Part shown: piece by piece, positions 33,356 to 44,894 of the stretch
How the letters are laid out: each line of letters opens with the position of its first letter
How positions within the stretch are numbered: the first letter of the stretch is position 1
DNA from: Pseudomonadota bacterium
GTDB lineage: Bacteria; Pseudomonadota; Alphaproteobacteria; Rhodospirillales; Magnetospirillaceae
Length of the DNA: 64,000 nucleotides
Direction: 5' to 3'
NCBI GenBank assembly: GCA_021793155.1
Contig: JAJYTF010000021.1
Span: forward strand, 1 to 64,000
Program-made: the position numbers and the translations under genes
The notes under the pieces: model-generated
Told to the model about the DNA's origin: nothing
Database searches by the model: none
What the model saw: the letters and a program-made list of their open reading frames with translations, nothing else

Positions 33356-33541
33356 CTAAGGACCATGGCCTTTGGCGGTCGGTAGTTGCGAAAAGCGGTT
33401 GATGCGCCTTTTGGCAGCCAGTCGCCGGTCGTCGCGCGGCCTGTCGCGCTGGGGGTCGCTGGTCTTTTTGGCGGGTTGCTCCATCCGCCTCCGTTGTTCC
33501 TGCTTTTCCCGAATGTAGCTTTCCAGTTCCGCATCAGCCAT
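33356..33541 (-). CDS. Small basic hypothetical protein
   Basis: A possible 61-aa cytoplasmic protein, very rich in Arg, Lys, Gln and Asp, predicted helical at the N-terminus (ADAELESYIREKQEQRRR) and basic throughout. No family recognised. ATG 33541 has AAGGAG eight bases upstream, a strong argument that it is translated. The frame continues to 33604, but that part lacks a ribosome site. It lies upstream of ald on the same strand with a 116-bp gap. Confidence 0.55.
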   Translation of the reverse strand: MADAELESYIREKQEQRRRMEQPAKKTSDPQRDRPRDDRRLAAKRRINRFSQLPTAKGHGP

Positions 33542-33659
33542 TCGCATTTCTCCTTCCGTTTGACAGGCAAGTGGCAACGAAAGGAAAATAAACAATTGCG
33601 ACAATGGGTTATTCAGAAAATGCAGGCCCTGCCACCCTCATGGGGACCCCGCGCCCGGA

Positions 33660-35726
33660 TCATCGGATCAACAGCGGCTCCAGCACCGGACGCAGCGCCA
33701 TCGCCCCGCCGGCGCTCAGGTGGCTGTCGTCCCCGTACAGTGGCTCGCCCTGGCGCATCGCCGGACAGCGGTCCGCGCCGCAGAACAGTTCGAGGGTGGG
33801 AACATAGGCAACCCCGCCTTCGGCCGCGAGCTGCCGGAACAGCCGGTCCACCCAACGCTGACGATCCTCCGCTTCGGCCCGGCCAACCGAGAAGTCCGCG
33901 GAAAACGGCCGGCGCAGAAGCGCGTCGACGGCGATCGCGTCATTGATGTTGAACAGTTGCTGGGGGGCGTCCTGGACCAGATTGACCTTGGCCCCGATGC
34001 CGTGCAGCAAGTTCAGAGTTCGCCCCAGAGCGGCGGCGAATGCCTGATGCCCGTCCTCCGCGATGAAGCCGGCACAACGGCTGTCTTCACATAGCCGGAA
34101 GGCGCGAGCGTCATCGAACACCCAGGGCAGCCTCAGGGCGACGACCTGGGGCCAGCGCGCCGCCAGCAGGACCATCGGTGCCGGAGAGCGGGTCAGGAAT
34201 TCACCAACCGCGCGATTAAAATCGCCACAGGGAGTGGCATCGCCGCCGGACAGCGTCTGCCCATCGATCAGCGGCGGACAGGCGGCAGACCAGAAAATGG
34301 CGCCCCGCAAGCCGCGGCTTTCGGCAATGGCGTTCAGCACCGGATAGAGCTGCCCGGCATGGGAATCGCCCCAGGCGGCGAAATCCGGCGTGCCTTGCCC
34401 CGTCCAGCCGCCGAGCCGGCAAATCCAGCCGCCATGGAACCGCGTCGCCGGACCAGTGCAGAAGACCGAAGGCGAAAGGCTTGATTGATGTCGCAACGCG
34501 GCCTCGCGCGCCACTTCGGCAGCCGGCAGCCGGCCTGGAAAACCGTGGAACGAAACAGCCGCCTGACCGCCCGCCAGCAAGGCCAGCAGAACCGCCAGAC
34601 CGGCCGCCAGCAACGGGCGACGGCGGCCAAGGATGCGCCGGCTGCGAATCGGCCGTTCAATCAGGGTGGTGGTTGCGGCGGCCAGCCCGACCGACAACGC
34701 CATCAGCACCAGCCGGGTCGCCACCGGTGGTTCGCCCACATGCTCGAAGCGAGCCAGCACCAGGAGCGGCCAATGCCACAAGTACAGAGGATAGGAAATA
34801 CGGCCGATCCACACCGCCGCCGCACGCCCCAGGAGCCACGTACCGGCCGGCACCGCGTCACTATCCTCCCGCCCCTCGCCCGCCCAGATCATGGCGACGG
34901 CACCAAGGCAGGGAAGCAGAGCGGCTGCACCGGGAAACGGCGTCCGGTCGCTGTAGAGCGAAATGGCCGTGGCGACCGCCAGCAGGCCGATGACCGCCAG
35001 CACCTCGCGCTGGATTGCCGACAGACGGGGATGGGGCGCCGTCGCCAGGAGGGCGCCGGCCAAAAGCTCCCAGGCACGCGACGGCAGCAGGTAGAAGCCG
35101 GCGACATGCGAAAAGACGGTGGCGAAGATGGAGACGGCAAGCGACAGCAGAAACAGGCCGAGCAGGGTGATGGCGGTGCCCTTGTCCCTCATCCCGATGC
35201 CCCGCGCCAGGCGAAGGAGGATGGGAAAGAAGACGTAGAACTGCTCCTCGATGGCCAACGACCATAAGTGGAGGAGGGGTTTCAGGGTACTTAGCCCGGC
35301 GAAATAGTCGCCCGACTTCTTGAAGAACCAGATGTTGGTCGCGAAGAACGATGACCAGATCAGTTCGTTCCCCAGTTCCTGCATCTTTTCGGGCGGCATT
35401 ACGATAAGCGTACCGGCGAAGGTGGCCAGAGCCACCACCGCGATGGCCGGAAAGATCCGTCGGACCCGCCGCTCGTAAAACCCGGCCAGGGAAAATCTTC
35501 CCTGATGGATTTCCCGAGCCAGGATACCGGCGATGAGATAGCCGGAAATGACGAAGAAGATGTCTACTCCGACGAAACCACCGGAGAAACCTGGAATGCC
35601 GTAGTGATAGAGCACCACGGGAACGATCGCCAGGGCTCGCAGACCATCGATGTCGGGCCGGTAGGCGCCGGCGATCTGCACCGGACGCATGTCCGCGCTG
35701 TCAGCGGCTGCGGTCGTCAACGTCAT
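33660..35726 (-). CDS. OafA/YrhL-type O-acyltransferase with C-terminal SGNH domain
   Basis: A 688-aa inner-membrane acyltransferase predicted to O-acetylate lipopolysaccharide, exopolysaccharide or peptidoglycan on the periplasmic side. The N-terminal acyltransferase-3 domain (about 20-375) has [36 protein letters not shown] and around ten membrane helices. The C-terminal SGNH hydrolase-like domain (about 430-688) carries [12 protein letters not shown] (block I) and DDSHLSAGG (Asp/His block). Both catalytic parts look intact. It is divergent from the chemoreceptor gene; 35727-35922 holds both promoters. Confidence 0.92.
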   Translation of the reverse strand: MTLTTAAADSADMRPVQIAGAYRPDIDGLRALAIVPVVLYHYGIPGFSGGFVGVDIFFVISGYLIAGILAREIHQGRFSLAGFYERRVRRIFPAIAVVALATFAGTLIVMPPEKMQELGNELIWSSFFATNIWFFKKSGDYFAGLSTLKPLLHLWSLAIEEQFYVFFPILLRLARGIGMRDKGTAITLLGLFLLSLAVSIFATVFSHVAGFYLLPSRAWELLAGALLATAPHPRLSAIQREVLAVIGLLAVATAISLYSDRTPFPGAAALLPCLGAVAMIWAGEGREDSDAVPAGTWLLGRAAAVWIGRISYPLYLWHWPLLVLARFEHVGEPPVATRLVLMALSVGLAAATTTLIERPIRSRRILGRRRPLLAAGLAVLLALLAGGQAAVSFHGFPGRLPAAEVAREAALRHQSSLSPSVFCTGPATRFHGGWICRLGGWTGQGTPDFAAWGDSHAGQLYPVLNAIAESRGLRGAIFWSAACPPLIDGQTLSGGDATPCGDFNRAVGEFLTRSPAPMVLLAARWPQVVALRLPWVFDDARAFRLCEDSRCAGFIAEDGHQAFAAALGRTLNLLHGIGAKVNLVQDAPQQLFNINDAIAVDALLRRPFSADFSVGRAEAEDRQRWVDRLFRQLAAEGGVAYVPTLELFCGADRCPAMRQGEPLYGDDSHLSAGGAMALRPVLEPLLIR

Positions 35727-35922
35727 CCCGGTCGTTCCTCGTTCGCGTTCGTTGGGCGGCCCAGACTTTCCTACGGCAATGAGGCAATCGCAAGGCTCAC
35801 GGCTTCACACCGGCAAGTGGTTTGTAACTTTTGATCAAGGTTGCCATGTCACAAAGATCGGAATACGGGCCTTGGACCGGCATTGGGCAGCGGAACCGGG
35901 CGCAAGACCGAGGAGTTCGACC

Positions 35923-37977
35923 ATGACCGTTTTGTCGCGGCTTCCGATCGCCCGCAAGATCGGCCTCTCGGTCTTGCTGCCCTTTCTCCTCGTCCTCGGC
36001 CTTGCCGGCTACGTCGTCGCCGGCAAGGCACGGCTGGCCAGCGAAACGGAAATGCTGGCAGAAGCCGCGCCACTTACCGCCGGCATCAGCCAGTTGGTCC
36101 ACGAACTACAGAAGGAACGCGGCGCCACCGCCGTATTTCTCGGCGCCAAAGGCAAAGACTTCCGCGACGAGATGATGCTGCAGCGGCAGGCCACCGACTT
36201 GGCCGAAAGGCGTTTCGAGCAATTGCTCGCAGCCATCGACCTCACTGCCCTGAACCCCACCATCGAACCGCCGGTGGCCAAGGCCCGGAAGACGATCGGC
36301 GACCTGCTGACCGCGCGGCCGGCCATGGCGTCGGCGTCGATCGAACCGAAGCAGGCCATCGCCCTGTTCACCGACACCATCCGCGACCTTCTCGACGTGG
36401 TCGAGAGGATCGGCGCCCTGTCCAGCGATTCCCAGGTGCGGATGACCACCGAGACGTATCTCAGGCTCATGGAGGGGAAGGAGAAGGCTGGACAAGAGCG
36501 GGCGACAGGGGCGGCGGCATTCGCATCGGGTCGCTTCGACCCGGCCGTCTATCGGCGCTTCGTCTCCCTGATCGCCGACCAATCCACCTATTTCCGGCAG
36601 TTTCTCCTGCTTGCCTCGCCGGCCGAGACGGAGACGTTCCGCCGGACCATGGACTCGGATGCGACGCGCCGGGTCGAGGCGATGCGCCAGGCGGGTTTCG
36701 ACAGCATCGTCACCGGCCAGTTTGGCGGTGTGACCGGGCCGGCCTGGTTCGCCGCTACCACCGAGCGGATCGACCTGTTGAAGAAGGTCGAAAACCAGCT
36801 TTCCGCAGATCTTCAGGCAACCGCATCGGCGGTTCACGCCTCGGCCAACAGGGCGCTGGAGGGCACTGTGGCGCTGAGCCTGGTGGCGCTCCTCCTCGCC
36901 TCGGCTCTCGCCTGGCTGATCGTCCGCGAAATGACCGCTGCCCTGGGCGGGTTGGGTGCGGCCATGGGCGCCCTTGCCGGCGACAACCTCGCCACTGTCG
37001 TCCCGGGAACCGACCGGGGCGATGAAATCGGCGCCATGGCGCGGACGGTGGAGGTGTTCAAGGACACGATGATTCGCGCCCGCGATCTGGCCACCCGCGA
37101 GGCCGAGGAGCGCGAGGCGAGGGCCCATCGCGGCGAACGTCTCGAGCGCTTGAACGTCGAATTCGACCACGCCGTCACCGGGATGATGCAGGTGGTCTCT
37201 ACGGCCGCGAGCGAGCTGGAGAGCACGGCAGGGTCCATGTCGGCCATCGCCGGCAGCACCAGCGAGCGGGCCGCCGCCGTCGCCGCCGCTGCGGAACAGG
37301 CCTCACAGAACGTCCAGGCGGTGGCCGCGGCGGCGGAGCAGCTATCCGGCTCAATTGGGGAAATCAGCCGGCAAGTCGCCCATTCGACCCAGATCTCGCA
37401 TACCGCCCGGGAGGAGTCGGACAAGGTGGCCACCGCCGTCCATGACCTGGCCGAGACGGCTCGGCAGATCGGCACGGTGGTCAAACTGATCAACGGCATT
37501 GCCACCCAGACCAACCTCCTGGCACTGAACGCCACGATCGAGGCGGCGCGGGCGGGCGAGGCCGGAAAGGGCTTCGCGGTGGTGGCGGGCGAGGTCAAGA
37601 CCCTGGCCAATCAGACCGCCAACGCAACCGAAGAGATCACCCTGCAGATCGGCGCAGTGCAGGCGCAGACCGAGGGCGTCGTTGCCGCCATACAGGGGAT
37701 CGTCCAGGTGATCGAGGAAATCGGGGAAATCTCCGCCGCGATCGCCGCGGCCATGGAAGAGCAAGCGGCGGCCACGCAGGAAATCGCCCGCAACGTTGAC
37801 CAGGCGGCAGCCGGCACCGCCGAGGTCACCGGCAACGTCGTCGCCGTTCAGTCGGCGGCGACCCAGACCGGGGCCGCGGCCCGGCAGGTGTTGTCTTCCT
37901 CGCAGGACCTGGCCCGCCAGGCCGCGGCACTGCATGCCCGGGTGGCGCGCTTCCTCGGCGAGGTGCGGACGGTTTAG
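35923..37977 (+). CDS. Methyl-accepting chemotaxis protein with NIT sensor domain
   Basis: A 684-aa chemoreceptor. A transmembrane helix (about residues 13-33) is followed by a helical periplasmic NIT-type domain beginning [19 protein letters not shown], associated with nitrate/nitrite sensing. A second helix (about 310-332) leads to a HAMP domain (including [20 protein letters not shown]) and a cytoplasmic signalling domain with the hairpin tip [20 protein letters not shown]. No C-terminal CheR-docking pentapeptide is seen. I chose ATG 35923, which follows AGGAG; the frame is open to 35689. Nitrate sensing would suit a denitrifying, microaerobic bacterium, but the ligand is inferred. Confidence 0.93.
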   Translation: MTVLSRLPIARKIGLSVLLPFLLVLGLAGYVVAGKARLASETEMLAEAAPLTAGISQLVHELQKERGATAVFLGAKGKDFRDEMMLQRQATDLAERRFEQLLAAIDLTALNPTIEPPVAKARKTIGDLLTARPAMASASIEPKQAIALFTDTIRDLLDVVERIGALSSDSQVRMTTETYLRLMEGKEKAGQERATGAAAFASGRFDPAVYRRFVSLIADQSTYFRQFLLLASPAETETFRRTMDSDATRRVEAMRQAGFDSIVTGQFGGVTGPAWFAATTERIDLLKKVENQLSADLQATASAVHASANRALEGTVALSLVALLLASALAWLIVREMTAALGGLGAAMGALAGDNLATVVPGTDRGDEIGAMARTVEVFKDTMIRARDLATREAEEREARAHRGERLERLNVEFDHAVTGMMQVVSTAASELESTAGSMSAIAGSTSERAAAVAAAAEQASQNVQAVAAAAEQLSGSIGEISRQVAHSTQISHTAREESDKVATAVHDLAETARQIGTVVKLINGIATQTNLLALNATIEAARAGEAGKGFAVVAGEVKTLANQTANATEEITLQIGAVQAQTEGVVAAIQGIVQVIEEIGEISAAIAAAMEEQAAATQEIARNVDQAAAGTAEVTGNVVAVQSAATQTGAAARQVLSSSQDLARQAAALHARVARFLGEVRTV

Positions 37978-38006
37978 CACCCTGCGTTAAATCTGACGCA
38001 GGGTGC
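37977..38006 (+). terminator. Hairpin at the chemoreceptor 3' end
   Basis: A perfect 11-bp stem (37977-37987 with 37996-38006), loop TAAATCTG, starts at the last base of the TAG stop codon. There is no T-run. A second palindrome lies about 70 bp further on, at the end of cysS. Confidence 0.6.
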
Positions 38007-38076
38007 AACCAGCGGCCGTTGAGGCCGCGGCCAAGCGCGCGGCGGCGCGCGCCCCGCGAGGGCAAATTCAAGAGCT

Positions 38077-38111
38077 TAGATCGTGGTGCAGATTTTCTTC
38101 ATCACGATCTA
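38077..38111. repeat. 35-bp palindromic element, copy 1, ending at the cysS stop
   Basis: Arms TAGATCGTG/CACGATCTA pair perfectly at the edges and the inner part pairs with a few mismatches. The sequence is about 80 per cent identical, at equal length, to the palindrome at 61550-61584. Its right edge, CTA (38109-38111), is the TAG stop codon of cysS on the minus strand. It probably also serves as a 3' hairpin for cysS. Confidence 0.75.
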
Positions 38112-39488
38112 ACTCCGCCGCCAGCTCGTGCCCTGCGGGCCGTCCTCCAGCAATACTCCGTGATCGGCCAGTTCCTTGCGGATGCGGTCGGCCTCGGCGA
38201 AATTCTTGCTCTTGCGGGCATCGATGCGCTGCTGGACCATTTGGTCGATTTCAATGTCGGCCAAGGCCGCGCCACCTGCCGGCGTCCAGCGGAACCACGC
38301 TTCCACATCCTGCTGCAGAAGCCCCAGAACGTCGCCGCCGGCCAGCAGTGCGCCTTTCCATTTGGCCTTTTCACGGTCGGTCGTGGCCTTGTTGAGCTGG
38401 GTCACCAGCTCGTGCAGGTGAGACACGGCCAGCGGCGTGTTGAGGTCGTCCTTGAGGGCGGCCAGAACCTCGATGGGCACTTCATCGCGGCCTTCCGGAT
38501 GGATATCGACGACATTGCGCAACGCCAGGTACAGGCGGTCGAGGGAGGTCCGCGCCTGCTTCAGTCCTTCGGCGGTCCAATCGAATGGCTGATGGTAATG
38601 GGCCGACAGCATGCACAGGCGAATGACCTCGCCCGGCGCCTGGTCGAGCAGGTCGCGCACGGTGAAGAAGTTGCCGAGGGACTTCGACATCTTCTCGCCT
38701 TCCACCATCAGATAGCCGTTGTGCACCCAGTAGCGGGCGAACGGCTGGCCGTGGGCGCAAACGCTCTGCGCGATCTCATTCTCGTGGTGGGGGAACACCA
38801 AATCCTGGCCACCACCGTGAATGTCGAAGGTGACCCCCAGATATTCCTTGCTCATCGCCGAGCACTCTATGTGCCAGCCCGGCCGCCCGCGCCCCCAGGG
38901 GCTATCCCAGCCGGGCAGATCGTCAGAGGACGGCTTCCACAACACGAAATCGGCCGGGTGCCGCTTGTAGGGCGCCACCTCGACGCGGGCACCGGCGATC
39001 ATTTCGTCCTGGCTGCGCCGCGACAGCGCACCATAGTCGGGCATGGACGGCACCGAAAACAACACATGCCCTTCGGCCTCGTAGGCATGGCCACGCTCCA
39101 ACAGCGCCTGGATCAGGCCGATCATCTGGCCGATATGAGCGGTGGCGCGCGGCTCGATGTCAGGCGGCAAGGCGTTGAGCGCGCCGATATCCTCGTGGAA
39201 TGCCTGGGTGGTACGGGCGGTGATGGCCGATATCGGTTCGCCGCTTTCCTTGGCCCGCGCGTTGATCTTATCGTCGACGTCGGTGATGTTCCTAACATAG
39301 ACGACGTTCGGATAAAGCCGCTTGAGCAGGCGATAGAGCACGTCGAAGACGATCACCGGCCGCGCATTGCCGATATGGGCGCGGTCGTAGACGGTGGGCC
39401 CGCAGACATACATGCCGATGCGGTCGGGATCGAGCGGAACGAACGGCTCCTTGCGGCGCGTCAGCGTGTTGTAGAGGATCAGGGGCAT
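38109..39488 (-). CDS. cysS: Cysteine--tRNA ligase
   Basis: A 459-aa class I aminoacyl-tRNA synthetase. The HIGH-like motif is in [17 protein letters not shown] with the zinc-binding Cys, further zinc ligands are in HIECSAM and the HHENEIAQS segment, and KMSKS appears as [11 protein letters not shown]. The C-terminal helical anticodon-binding domain is complete. Its stop codon is formed by the edge of a 35-bp palindrome. It is the last gene of the nadE-gltX-cysS run (18-bp gap from gltX). Confidence 0.97.
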   Translation of the reverse strand: MPLILYNTLTRRKEPFVPLDPDRIGMYVCGPTVYDRAHIGNARPVIVFDVLYRLLKRLYPNVVYVRNITDVDDKINARAKESGEPISAITARTTQAFHEDIGALNALPPDIEPRATAHIGQMIGLIQALLERGHAYEAEGHVLFSVPSMPDYGALSRRSQDEMIAGARVEVAPYKRHPADFVLWKPSSDDLPGWDSPWGRGRPGWHIECSAMSKEYLGVTFDIHGGGQDLVFPHHENEIAQSVCAHGQPFARYWVHNGYLMVEGEKMSKSLGNFFTVRDLLDQAPGEVIRLCMLSAHYHQPFDWTAEGLKQARTSLDRLYLALRNVVDIHPEGRDEVPIEVLAALKDDLNTPLAVSHLHELVTQLNKATTDREKAKWKGALLAGGDVLGLLQQDVEAWFRWTPAGGAALADIEIDQMVQQRIDARKSKNFAEADRIRKELADHGVLLEDGPQGTSWRRS

Positions 39489-39506
39489 TCTCTTGAGTCC
39501 TTCGCG

Positions 39507-40844
39507 TCACGCCGTCTCACCGCGGAGCCGCGCCAGGGCGCGGGCCCGCCCGATAAGAGGTAGCAGAGTCTTCAGTTCCGGTCCATTCTCGCGCCCGGTC
39601 AGGGCCAGGCGCAGAGGATGGAAAAGGTCGCGCCCTTTTCGGCCGGAGGCAGCCTGCACCGCCGCCGTCCAAGCCTTCCAGGTATCGGCAGCCCAAGGCT
39701 CCGGCGGCAGCAGCTCGGCCGCCTGGCCGGCAAAGGCCGCGTCCTCGATCACCGGCACCACCGGCTCACGGCAGATATGCCACCATTCCCGCGCCTGCGA
39801 GATCTCGGCCAGATTCGCGCGGACGGCATTCCAGAATGCCTCGTCGGCCTCGAGACCAATCTGCTTCAGCCGCAGCTCGGCTTCGGCGAATGGCATTTCA
39901 TGCAGCAGGCGCGCATTGAGATGGGCCAATTCGGCGGCATCGAATTTGGGCGTGGCGCGGCTGAATTTGCGAATGTCGAATTCATCGATCAACTGGTCGA
40001 GATTGCTGCGCGGTCGAATGGGGTCCGACGTGCCCAGCTTGGCCAGCAGGCTGTTGACCGCCATGCCGTCGATCCCGTCGGCCCTCAGCTCGCCGAGGGA
40101 AAGGCTGCCCAGACGCTTCGACAGCCCTTGCCCCGCTGCATCGGTCAGCAGCGGAAGATGGGCAAAGGCCGGCGGCTCGGCGCCCAACGCGCGGAACAAC
40201 TGGATCTGGGCGGCGGTGTTGGTCACATGGTCCTCGCCGCGGATGACGTGGGTAATCCCCAGTTCCGCATCGTCGACCACGGAGGGCAACGTATAAAGGG
40301 GCGTACCGTCGGCACGGATCAACACCGGGTCGCTGAGATGGGAGGAATGATAGTGGCAGGGGCCGCGCACCAGGTCATCCCAGCGCACTTCGCCGTCCTT
40401 CAGCTTGAACCGCCAATGGGGCTGACGGCCTTCGGCCTCCAGCTTGCGGCGGTCGACCGCGTTCAGTCGCAGCGCCGCGCGGTCGTAGACCGGCGGCTCG
40501 CCGCGGGCCAGTTGGCGCTTGCGCTTGTATTCCAGTTCATCGGGTGTCTCGTAGCAGGGGTAAAGCCGGCCGTCGGCCCTGAGCCGGTCGGCCGCCGCCT
40601 CGTAGCGGTCGAAGCGCTGCGACTGCTTGACCTTGCGGTCCCAGGAAAGGCCCAGCCAACGCAAGTCCTGGCGAATCGATTCTTCGAATTCGGCCCGGCT
40701 GCGCTCGGCATCGGTGTCGTCGATGCGCAACAGGAAATAGCCGCCGTGCCGCTTGGCGTATAGCCAGTTGATCAGGGCGACGCGGGCGTTGCCCACATGC
40801 AGGCGGCCAGTGGGACTGGGAGCGAAACGAACCGTGACGGTCAT
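39507..40844 (-). CDS. gltX: Glutamate--tRNA ligase
   Basis: A 445-aa class I synthetase with the HIGH motif as [15 protein letters not shown] and the KMSKS motif as GLSKRLGS. The length and helical C-terminal anticodon-binding domain are those of bacterial GluRS. Many Alphaproteobacteria carry two gltX paralogues, one charging tRNA(Gln) for later amidation; which one this is cannot be decided from one copy. Its product may also feed HemA. It overlaps nadE by 4 bp (40841-40844). Confidence 0.95.
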   Translation of the reverse strand: MTVTVRFAPSPTGRLHVGNARVALINWLYAKRHGGYFLLRIDDTDAERSRAEFEESIRQDLRWLGLSWDRKVKQSQRFDRYEAAADRLRADGRLYPCYETPDELEYKRKRQLARGEPPVYDRAALRLNAVDRRKLEAEGRQPHWRFKLKDGEVRWDDLVRGPCHYHSSHLSDPVLIRADGTPLYTLPSVVDDAELGITHVIRGEDHVTNTAAQIQLFRALGAEPPAFAHLPLLTDAAGQGLSKRLGSLSLGELRADGIDGMAVNSLLAKLGTSDPIRPRSNLDQLIDEFDIRKFSRATPKFDAAELAHLNARLLHEMPFAEAELRLKQIGLEADEAFWNAVRANLAEISQAREWWHICREPVVPVIEDAAFAGQAAELLPPEPWAADTWKAWTAAVQAASGRKGRDLFHPLRLALTGRENGPELKTLLPLIGRARALARLRGETA

Positions 40845-42496
40845 TGCGTGTCGGTAAACCCGTTGACGATAGGATAGCGGCGGTCGCGGCCAAAAGCCTT
40901 GCTGGTGATCTTCACCCCGGGCGGCGCCTGGCGGCGTTTGTATTCGGCCCGGTCAAGCATGCGGAACACCTTGCGCACCACCGCCGCGTCATGGCCCGCG
41001 GCGACGATCTGGGCGGGGCCCATTTCGCGTTCGATCAGGCATTCAAGGATGGCGTCGAGTTGGTCGTAAGGCGGCAGCGTGTCCTGGTCGGTCTGGTTGG
41101 GTTTCAGTTCGGCCGAAGGCGGCTTGGTAATCACCCGTTCGGGCATCACCGGTCCGGCCGGCCCCAGACCGCCTTCCGGCTTGTGGCGGTTACGCCAGCG
41201 TGACGCGGCGAAAACAGTGGACTTGTAGACGTCCTTCAGCACCGAATAGCCGCCGCACATGTCGCCGTAAAGGGTGGCGTAGCCCACCGACATCTCGGAC
41301 TTGTTGCCGGTCGACAGAACCATGTATCCGAACTTGTTGGATAGCGCCATCAAGGTGATCCCGCGCGACCGGGCCTGCAAATTTTCCTCGGTTATGTCGG
41401 GGCTGGTGCCGGCGAACTGCGGGGCCAGCATTTCGCCGAAGGCCTGCATGGCCGGGCCGATATTGATGCTGTCCAGCCGGATGCCGTTCAGCCGAGCCAC
41501 GGCGGCCGCATCTTCCAGGCTCTCGGCCGAGGTATAGGGCGAGGGCATCATCACGCACCAGACCTTGTCGGGCCCCAGTGCATCGGCCGCCACCGCCGCC
41601 GACAAGGCGCTGTCGATGCCGCCCGACAGGCCGATCAGCACGCCCTTGAAGCGGTTCTTCACCACATAGTCGCGCAAACCCCATACCATCGCCTGGTAGA
41701 CGCTCTCGACCCCTTCCACCGGCCGGGCGAGCGTCCCCGGTATCGGCAGAAGCCCGCCCGCCTCGCGCCGCAAGGCGGTGACCTCGACCGTTTCCCGCCA
41801 GGCCGGAAGCTGTTGGGTCAGTCGCCCGCTGGCGTCGATGACGAACGAGGCGCCATCAAACACCAGCTCGTCCTGGCCACCGACCTGATTGACATAGACC
41901 AGTGGCAGGCCGGTCTCGGCGGCCCGTGCCGTAGCATGCGACATGCGGGCGTGCCGCTTGTCGGTTTCAAACGGCGAGCCGTTGGGCACCACCAGGATCT
42001 CGGCTCCGTTCTGCCGCAGGCCGGCGGCCACATCGGCATACCACATGTCCTCGCAGATCATGATGCCGACACGGACCCCGCGGAAATCCACGGGGTCGGG
42101 CAGCGGCCCCGCTGCAAACACCCGCACTTCGTCGAACACGCCGTAATTGGGCAGATGATGCTTCAGCACGGTGGCGGTGATGCGCCCGCCGTCCAGCAGC
42201 AACGCCGCATTATATCGGCGGCTGCCGACCCGCCACGGGGCCCCCACCAGCATGGCGGGCCCGCCGTCGGCGGTGGCCGTGGCAAGGGTTCCGATAGCCT
42301 CGGCGACGACATCGAGGAAGGCATCTTTCAGCACCAGATCCTCGGGCGGATAGCCGGCAATGGCCAGCTCGGGAAATACCACCAGATCCACCCGTCCCGC
42401 GCGCCCGCGCGCATCGAGGATGCGGCGCAGATTGCCCGGGACGTCGCCGACCGTGGGATCGATCTGCGCCAGGGCTATGGAAAGAACGTCGGACAT
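40841..42496 (-). CDS. nadE: Glutamine-dependent NAD(+) synthetase
   Basis: A 551-aa two-domain enzyme amidating deamido-NAD with ammonia from glutamine. The N-terminal carbon-nitrogen hydrolase (nitrilase) domain has the triad Glu ([14 protein letters not shown]), Lys ([11 protein letters not shown]) and Cys (MICEDMWY). The C-terminal synthetase domain has the ATP PP-loop [15 protein letters not shown] and [18 protein letters not shown]. Both halves look complete. Overlap with gltX suggests co-transcription from a promoter in 42497-42568. Confidence 0.97.
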   Translation of the reverse strand: MSDVLSIALAQIDPTVGDVPGNLRRILDARGRAGRVDLVVFPELAIAGYPPEDLVLKDAFLDVVAEAIGTLATATADGGPAMLVGAPWRVGSRRYNAALLLDGGRITATVLKHHLPNYGVFDEVRVFAAGPLPDPVDFRGVRVGIMICEDMWYADVAAGLRQNGAEILVVPNGSPFETDKRHARMSHATARAAETGLPLVYVNQVGGQDELVFDGASFVIDASGRLTQQLPAWRETVEVTALRREAGGLLPIPGTLARPVEGVESVYQAMVWGLRDYVVKNRFKGVLIGLSGGIDSALSAAVAADALGPDKVWCVMMPSPYTSAESLEDAAAVARLNGIRLDSINIGPAMQAFGEMLAPQFAGTSPDITEENLQARSRGITLMALSNKFGYMVLSTGNKSEMSVGYATLYGDMCGGYSVLKDVYKSTVFAASRWRNRHKPEGGLGPAGPVMPERVITKPPSAELKPNQTDQDTLPPYDQLDAILECLIEREMGPAQIVAAGHDAAVVRKVFRMLDRAEYKRRQAPPGVKITSKAFGRDRRYPIVNGFTDTQ

Positions 42497-42568
42497 GGGT
42501 AGCGGCCGGTCGGTTCGAGACTCCGGCGCAAGCTATGCGGCGCGACTGGCGCTGTCAACGATCGCCGA

Positions 42569-44713
42569 TCATGCCGAGACTTCCTTGGCGGCCGGCTTGT
42601 CGGCCCTGAACACGTGATTGATCAGCCAGTCGCGCAGGAACGACATCAAGTCCGCGTTGAGCGTGGCTTTACCGACGGCAAAATCCTGCTGAAAACTGGC
42701 GACTTGTGCCACCAGATCGGAATGGGCCCGCTTGTGCTCGGCCAGGCTGCTCAGTTGCCCCTCGGTCCAGATCGCCTCTTCGCGGGCAAAATGGTCCACC
42801 GTGTATTGTACCAGTTTGTTCAGAATGCCGCCGGCAACGCTGCGGTCCGCGCCGGCCCGCATTGCGCTGTTGAGCTCGTTCACATATTGGACCAGCATCT
42901 GGTGGTCCGCATCGACAACCGGATGGCCGCTCAGCCAACTCGGTCCCCACTCCAGGCTGGCACCACCCGTCTGCAGGCCGATCAAGAAGTCGTCCGCCAC
43001 CGCCCGCATGGATTCGGCCTGCCGCCCCAAGTCCCCGGCTGCGGTAAACACCTCCTGCGCGGCCTTGCCGCTTTGCTTGGCGCCGTCGCTGACCCCGGAG
43101 GCATTCTGCGCCACCTCGGCGGTGCTGACATGCGCCTCCCGGATGTTGCGCGTGATCTCCTGGGTGGCGGCCCCCTGTTCCTCTACCGCCGCGGCTATGG
43201 CGCCCGAAACCTCGTCCATTTGCCGTATGGTCGTCGTGATGCTGCGAATGGCTTCCACCGCCTGCGCGGTCTGGTGTTGCACCGAGGTGATTTGAGCGCC
43301 GATCTCCTCGGTCGCCTTTCCCGTCTGGTTGGCGAGATGTTTCACTTCGTTGGCGACCACGGCGAATCCCTTGCCGGCCTCGCCCGCCCTCGCCGCTTCG
43401 ATGGTGGCGTTCAGGGCCAGTAGATTGGTTTGGGCGGCGATGTCGTTGATCAGCGCCACGACGTCGCCAATCTTGCTGGCGGCGTCGGCCAGGCCACGCA
43501 CCAGTTGGTCGGTGGTCGCCGCTTCGGCGGCGGCGCTTTGGGCGATGCCGGAGGCGCGACTGACCTGAGCGGCGATCTCGCGGCTCGAATCCGCCAGTTG
43601 CTCGGACGCCGCGGCCACCGTCTGCACATTGGTTGCCGCCAATTGGCTCGCAGTCGCCACCGCCCCGGTCTGTTCGGCGGTCCGCTCGGAGACTTGCGTC
43701 ATCACCTTCGCGTTGCCTTCCAGTTGATCGGCCGCAGCGATAACCGATCTGATCACCTCGCCGATCCTGACATTGAACTTCTCGACCAGGTCGGATCGAG
43801 CCCTCACCGCCTTTTCATTCGCCGCTTGCTCGGCCCGCTGCTGCTCCGCCACGCCCCGGCCGTGCGCCATCTTTTCGCGGAACACCTCCATCGCGTCAGC
43901 CATGGCGCCCATTTCATCGGAACGGCCGGTGAAGGGGACGACGACACCGAGATTCCCCTCCGCCATCTCCGACATGACGCCGGTCATCCGCGTCAAAGGC
44001 GTATCGATGACATAGGTGAACAGCATATGGGTCAAGACCATGACCAGGGCCGATGCGACGAGCGCGCCGCCGATCATGATGAAGATGTCTTTTCGGTTCT
44101 CCGCATATTCCTTCGTCATGTCGAGCGTGGAGGAAAATACGGAAATGACCCCCCCCTTCTCCTCGCCGATCATTTTGGCATGGCAGCCGACGCAGGCGTT
44201 CTGCTTGGTTCCTTCCGTCACCCCGTAGACGATCGGGATGCTGTAGCGATAGGAATTGCCGACGAAGCGGCCGATCGGGCGCCCCGTCTTCAAGACTTCT
44301 TCGTCAATGGCGTCCTGCGGCAGCTTTGCGGGTGTCTTCGGCTCCTCAGTCGCCATGTATTTTGCGGTCTTCGTGCCCCAGGCGGTCCACAGCTTGCCGG
44401 GGTAATCGGCATTCCGACGCACGAACCAGCGATTGAACACCTCGTAGGCGACCGCCCCGGGAGAATCTTCTTTGTTTTGGCTGCCGGCGGACGTGACGTC
44501 ATCGAACGACTGATCCGACGAACTCGCCCTGGCTCGGGTCTCCATGGCCCCATTGACCAGGGCGTCCATGGACTTGAGTTCGTTTTCGGAAAAGCGCCTG
44601 GCCTTGGTCTCCATCGCCGTTTCCTGCAGGAAATAGAACCCGACTATGGCGACCGCCGAAAGAAGCAGCGTGCCGATGGCGGCGATGAACATGAACCGTC
44701 TACGGAGCGACAT
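42569..44713 (-). CDS. Chemoreceptor with periplasmic c-heme motif and C-terminal hemerythrin
   Basis: A 714-aa methyl-accepting chemotaxis protein. A first transmembrane helix (about 7-28) precedes a DUF3365-like periplasmic sensor containing a c-type heme motif, CVGCH at residues 174-178. A second helix (209-235), a HAMP domain and the cytoplasmic signalling domain (tip [20 protein letters not shown]) follow. The last 128 residues form a bacteriohemerythrin with all seven iron ligands: His604, His641, Glu645, His660, His664, His700 and Asp705. It should sense redox state and oxygen, like the Desulfovibrio Dcr receptors. A weak ribosome site, GGAGG, precedes ATG 44713. Confidence 0.93.
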   Translation of the reverse strand: MSLRRRFMFIAAIGTLLLSAVAIVGFYFLQETAMETKARRFSENELKSMDALVNGAMETRARASSSDQSFDDVTSAGSQNKEDSPGAVAYEVFNRWFVRRNADYPGKLWTAWGTKTAKYMATEEPKTPAKLPQDAIDEEVLKTGRPIGRFVGNSYRYSIPIVYGVTEGTKQNACVGCHAKMIGEEKGGVISVFSSTLDMTKEYAENRKDIFIMIGGALVASALVMVLTHMLFTYVIDTPLTRMTGVMSEMAEGNLGVVVPFTGRSDEMGAMADAMEVFREKMAHGRGVAEQQRAEQAANEKAVRARSDLVEKFNVRIGEVIRSVIAAADQLEGNAKVMTQVSERTAEQTGAVATASQLAATNVQTVAAASEQLADSSREIAAQVSRASGIAQSAAAEAATTDQLVRGLADAASKIGDVVALINDIAAQTNLLALNATIEAARAGEAGKGFAVVANEVKHLANQTGKATEEIGAQITSVQHQTAQAVEAIRSITTTIRQMDEVSGAIAAAVEEQGAATQEITRNIREAHVSTAEVAQNASGVSDGAKQSGKAAQEVFTAAGDLGRQAESMRAVADDFLIGLQTGGASLEWGPSWLSGHPVVDADHQMLVQYVNELNSAMRAGADRSVAGGILNKLVQYTVDHFAREEAIWTEGQLSSLAEHKRAHSDLVAQVASFQQDFAVGKATLNADLMSFLRDWLINHVFRADKPAAKEVSA

Positions 44714-44758
44714 GGACGATGAGCCTCCGAATTCCCCGGGTGGCCGGCAACAGGAGAA

Positions 44759-44770
44759 TGAATATATTCA
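44759..44770. promoter_or_regulatory. Perfect AT-rich dyad upstream of the heme/hemerythrin receptor
   Basis: TGAATATATTCA is a perfect 12-bp palindrome 46 bp before the start codon at 44713. It stands out in GC-rich sequence and could be an operator or part of a -10 region. No regulator can be named. Confidence 0.3.
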
Positions 44771-44894
44771 CATGTAATGAGAGTGCAAACAGAACTCGAC
44801 GGCCGGTTCTTTTCCTGAGGCTCACGGCGGCGTCGACCACTGCGCCAGAACACCCGTTGGCGTCAGGCGGCCAAGTCCATGTCCGTTCTGAAGA

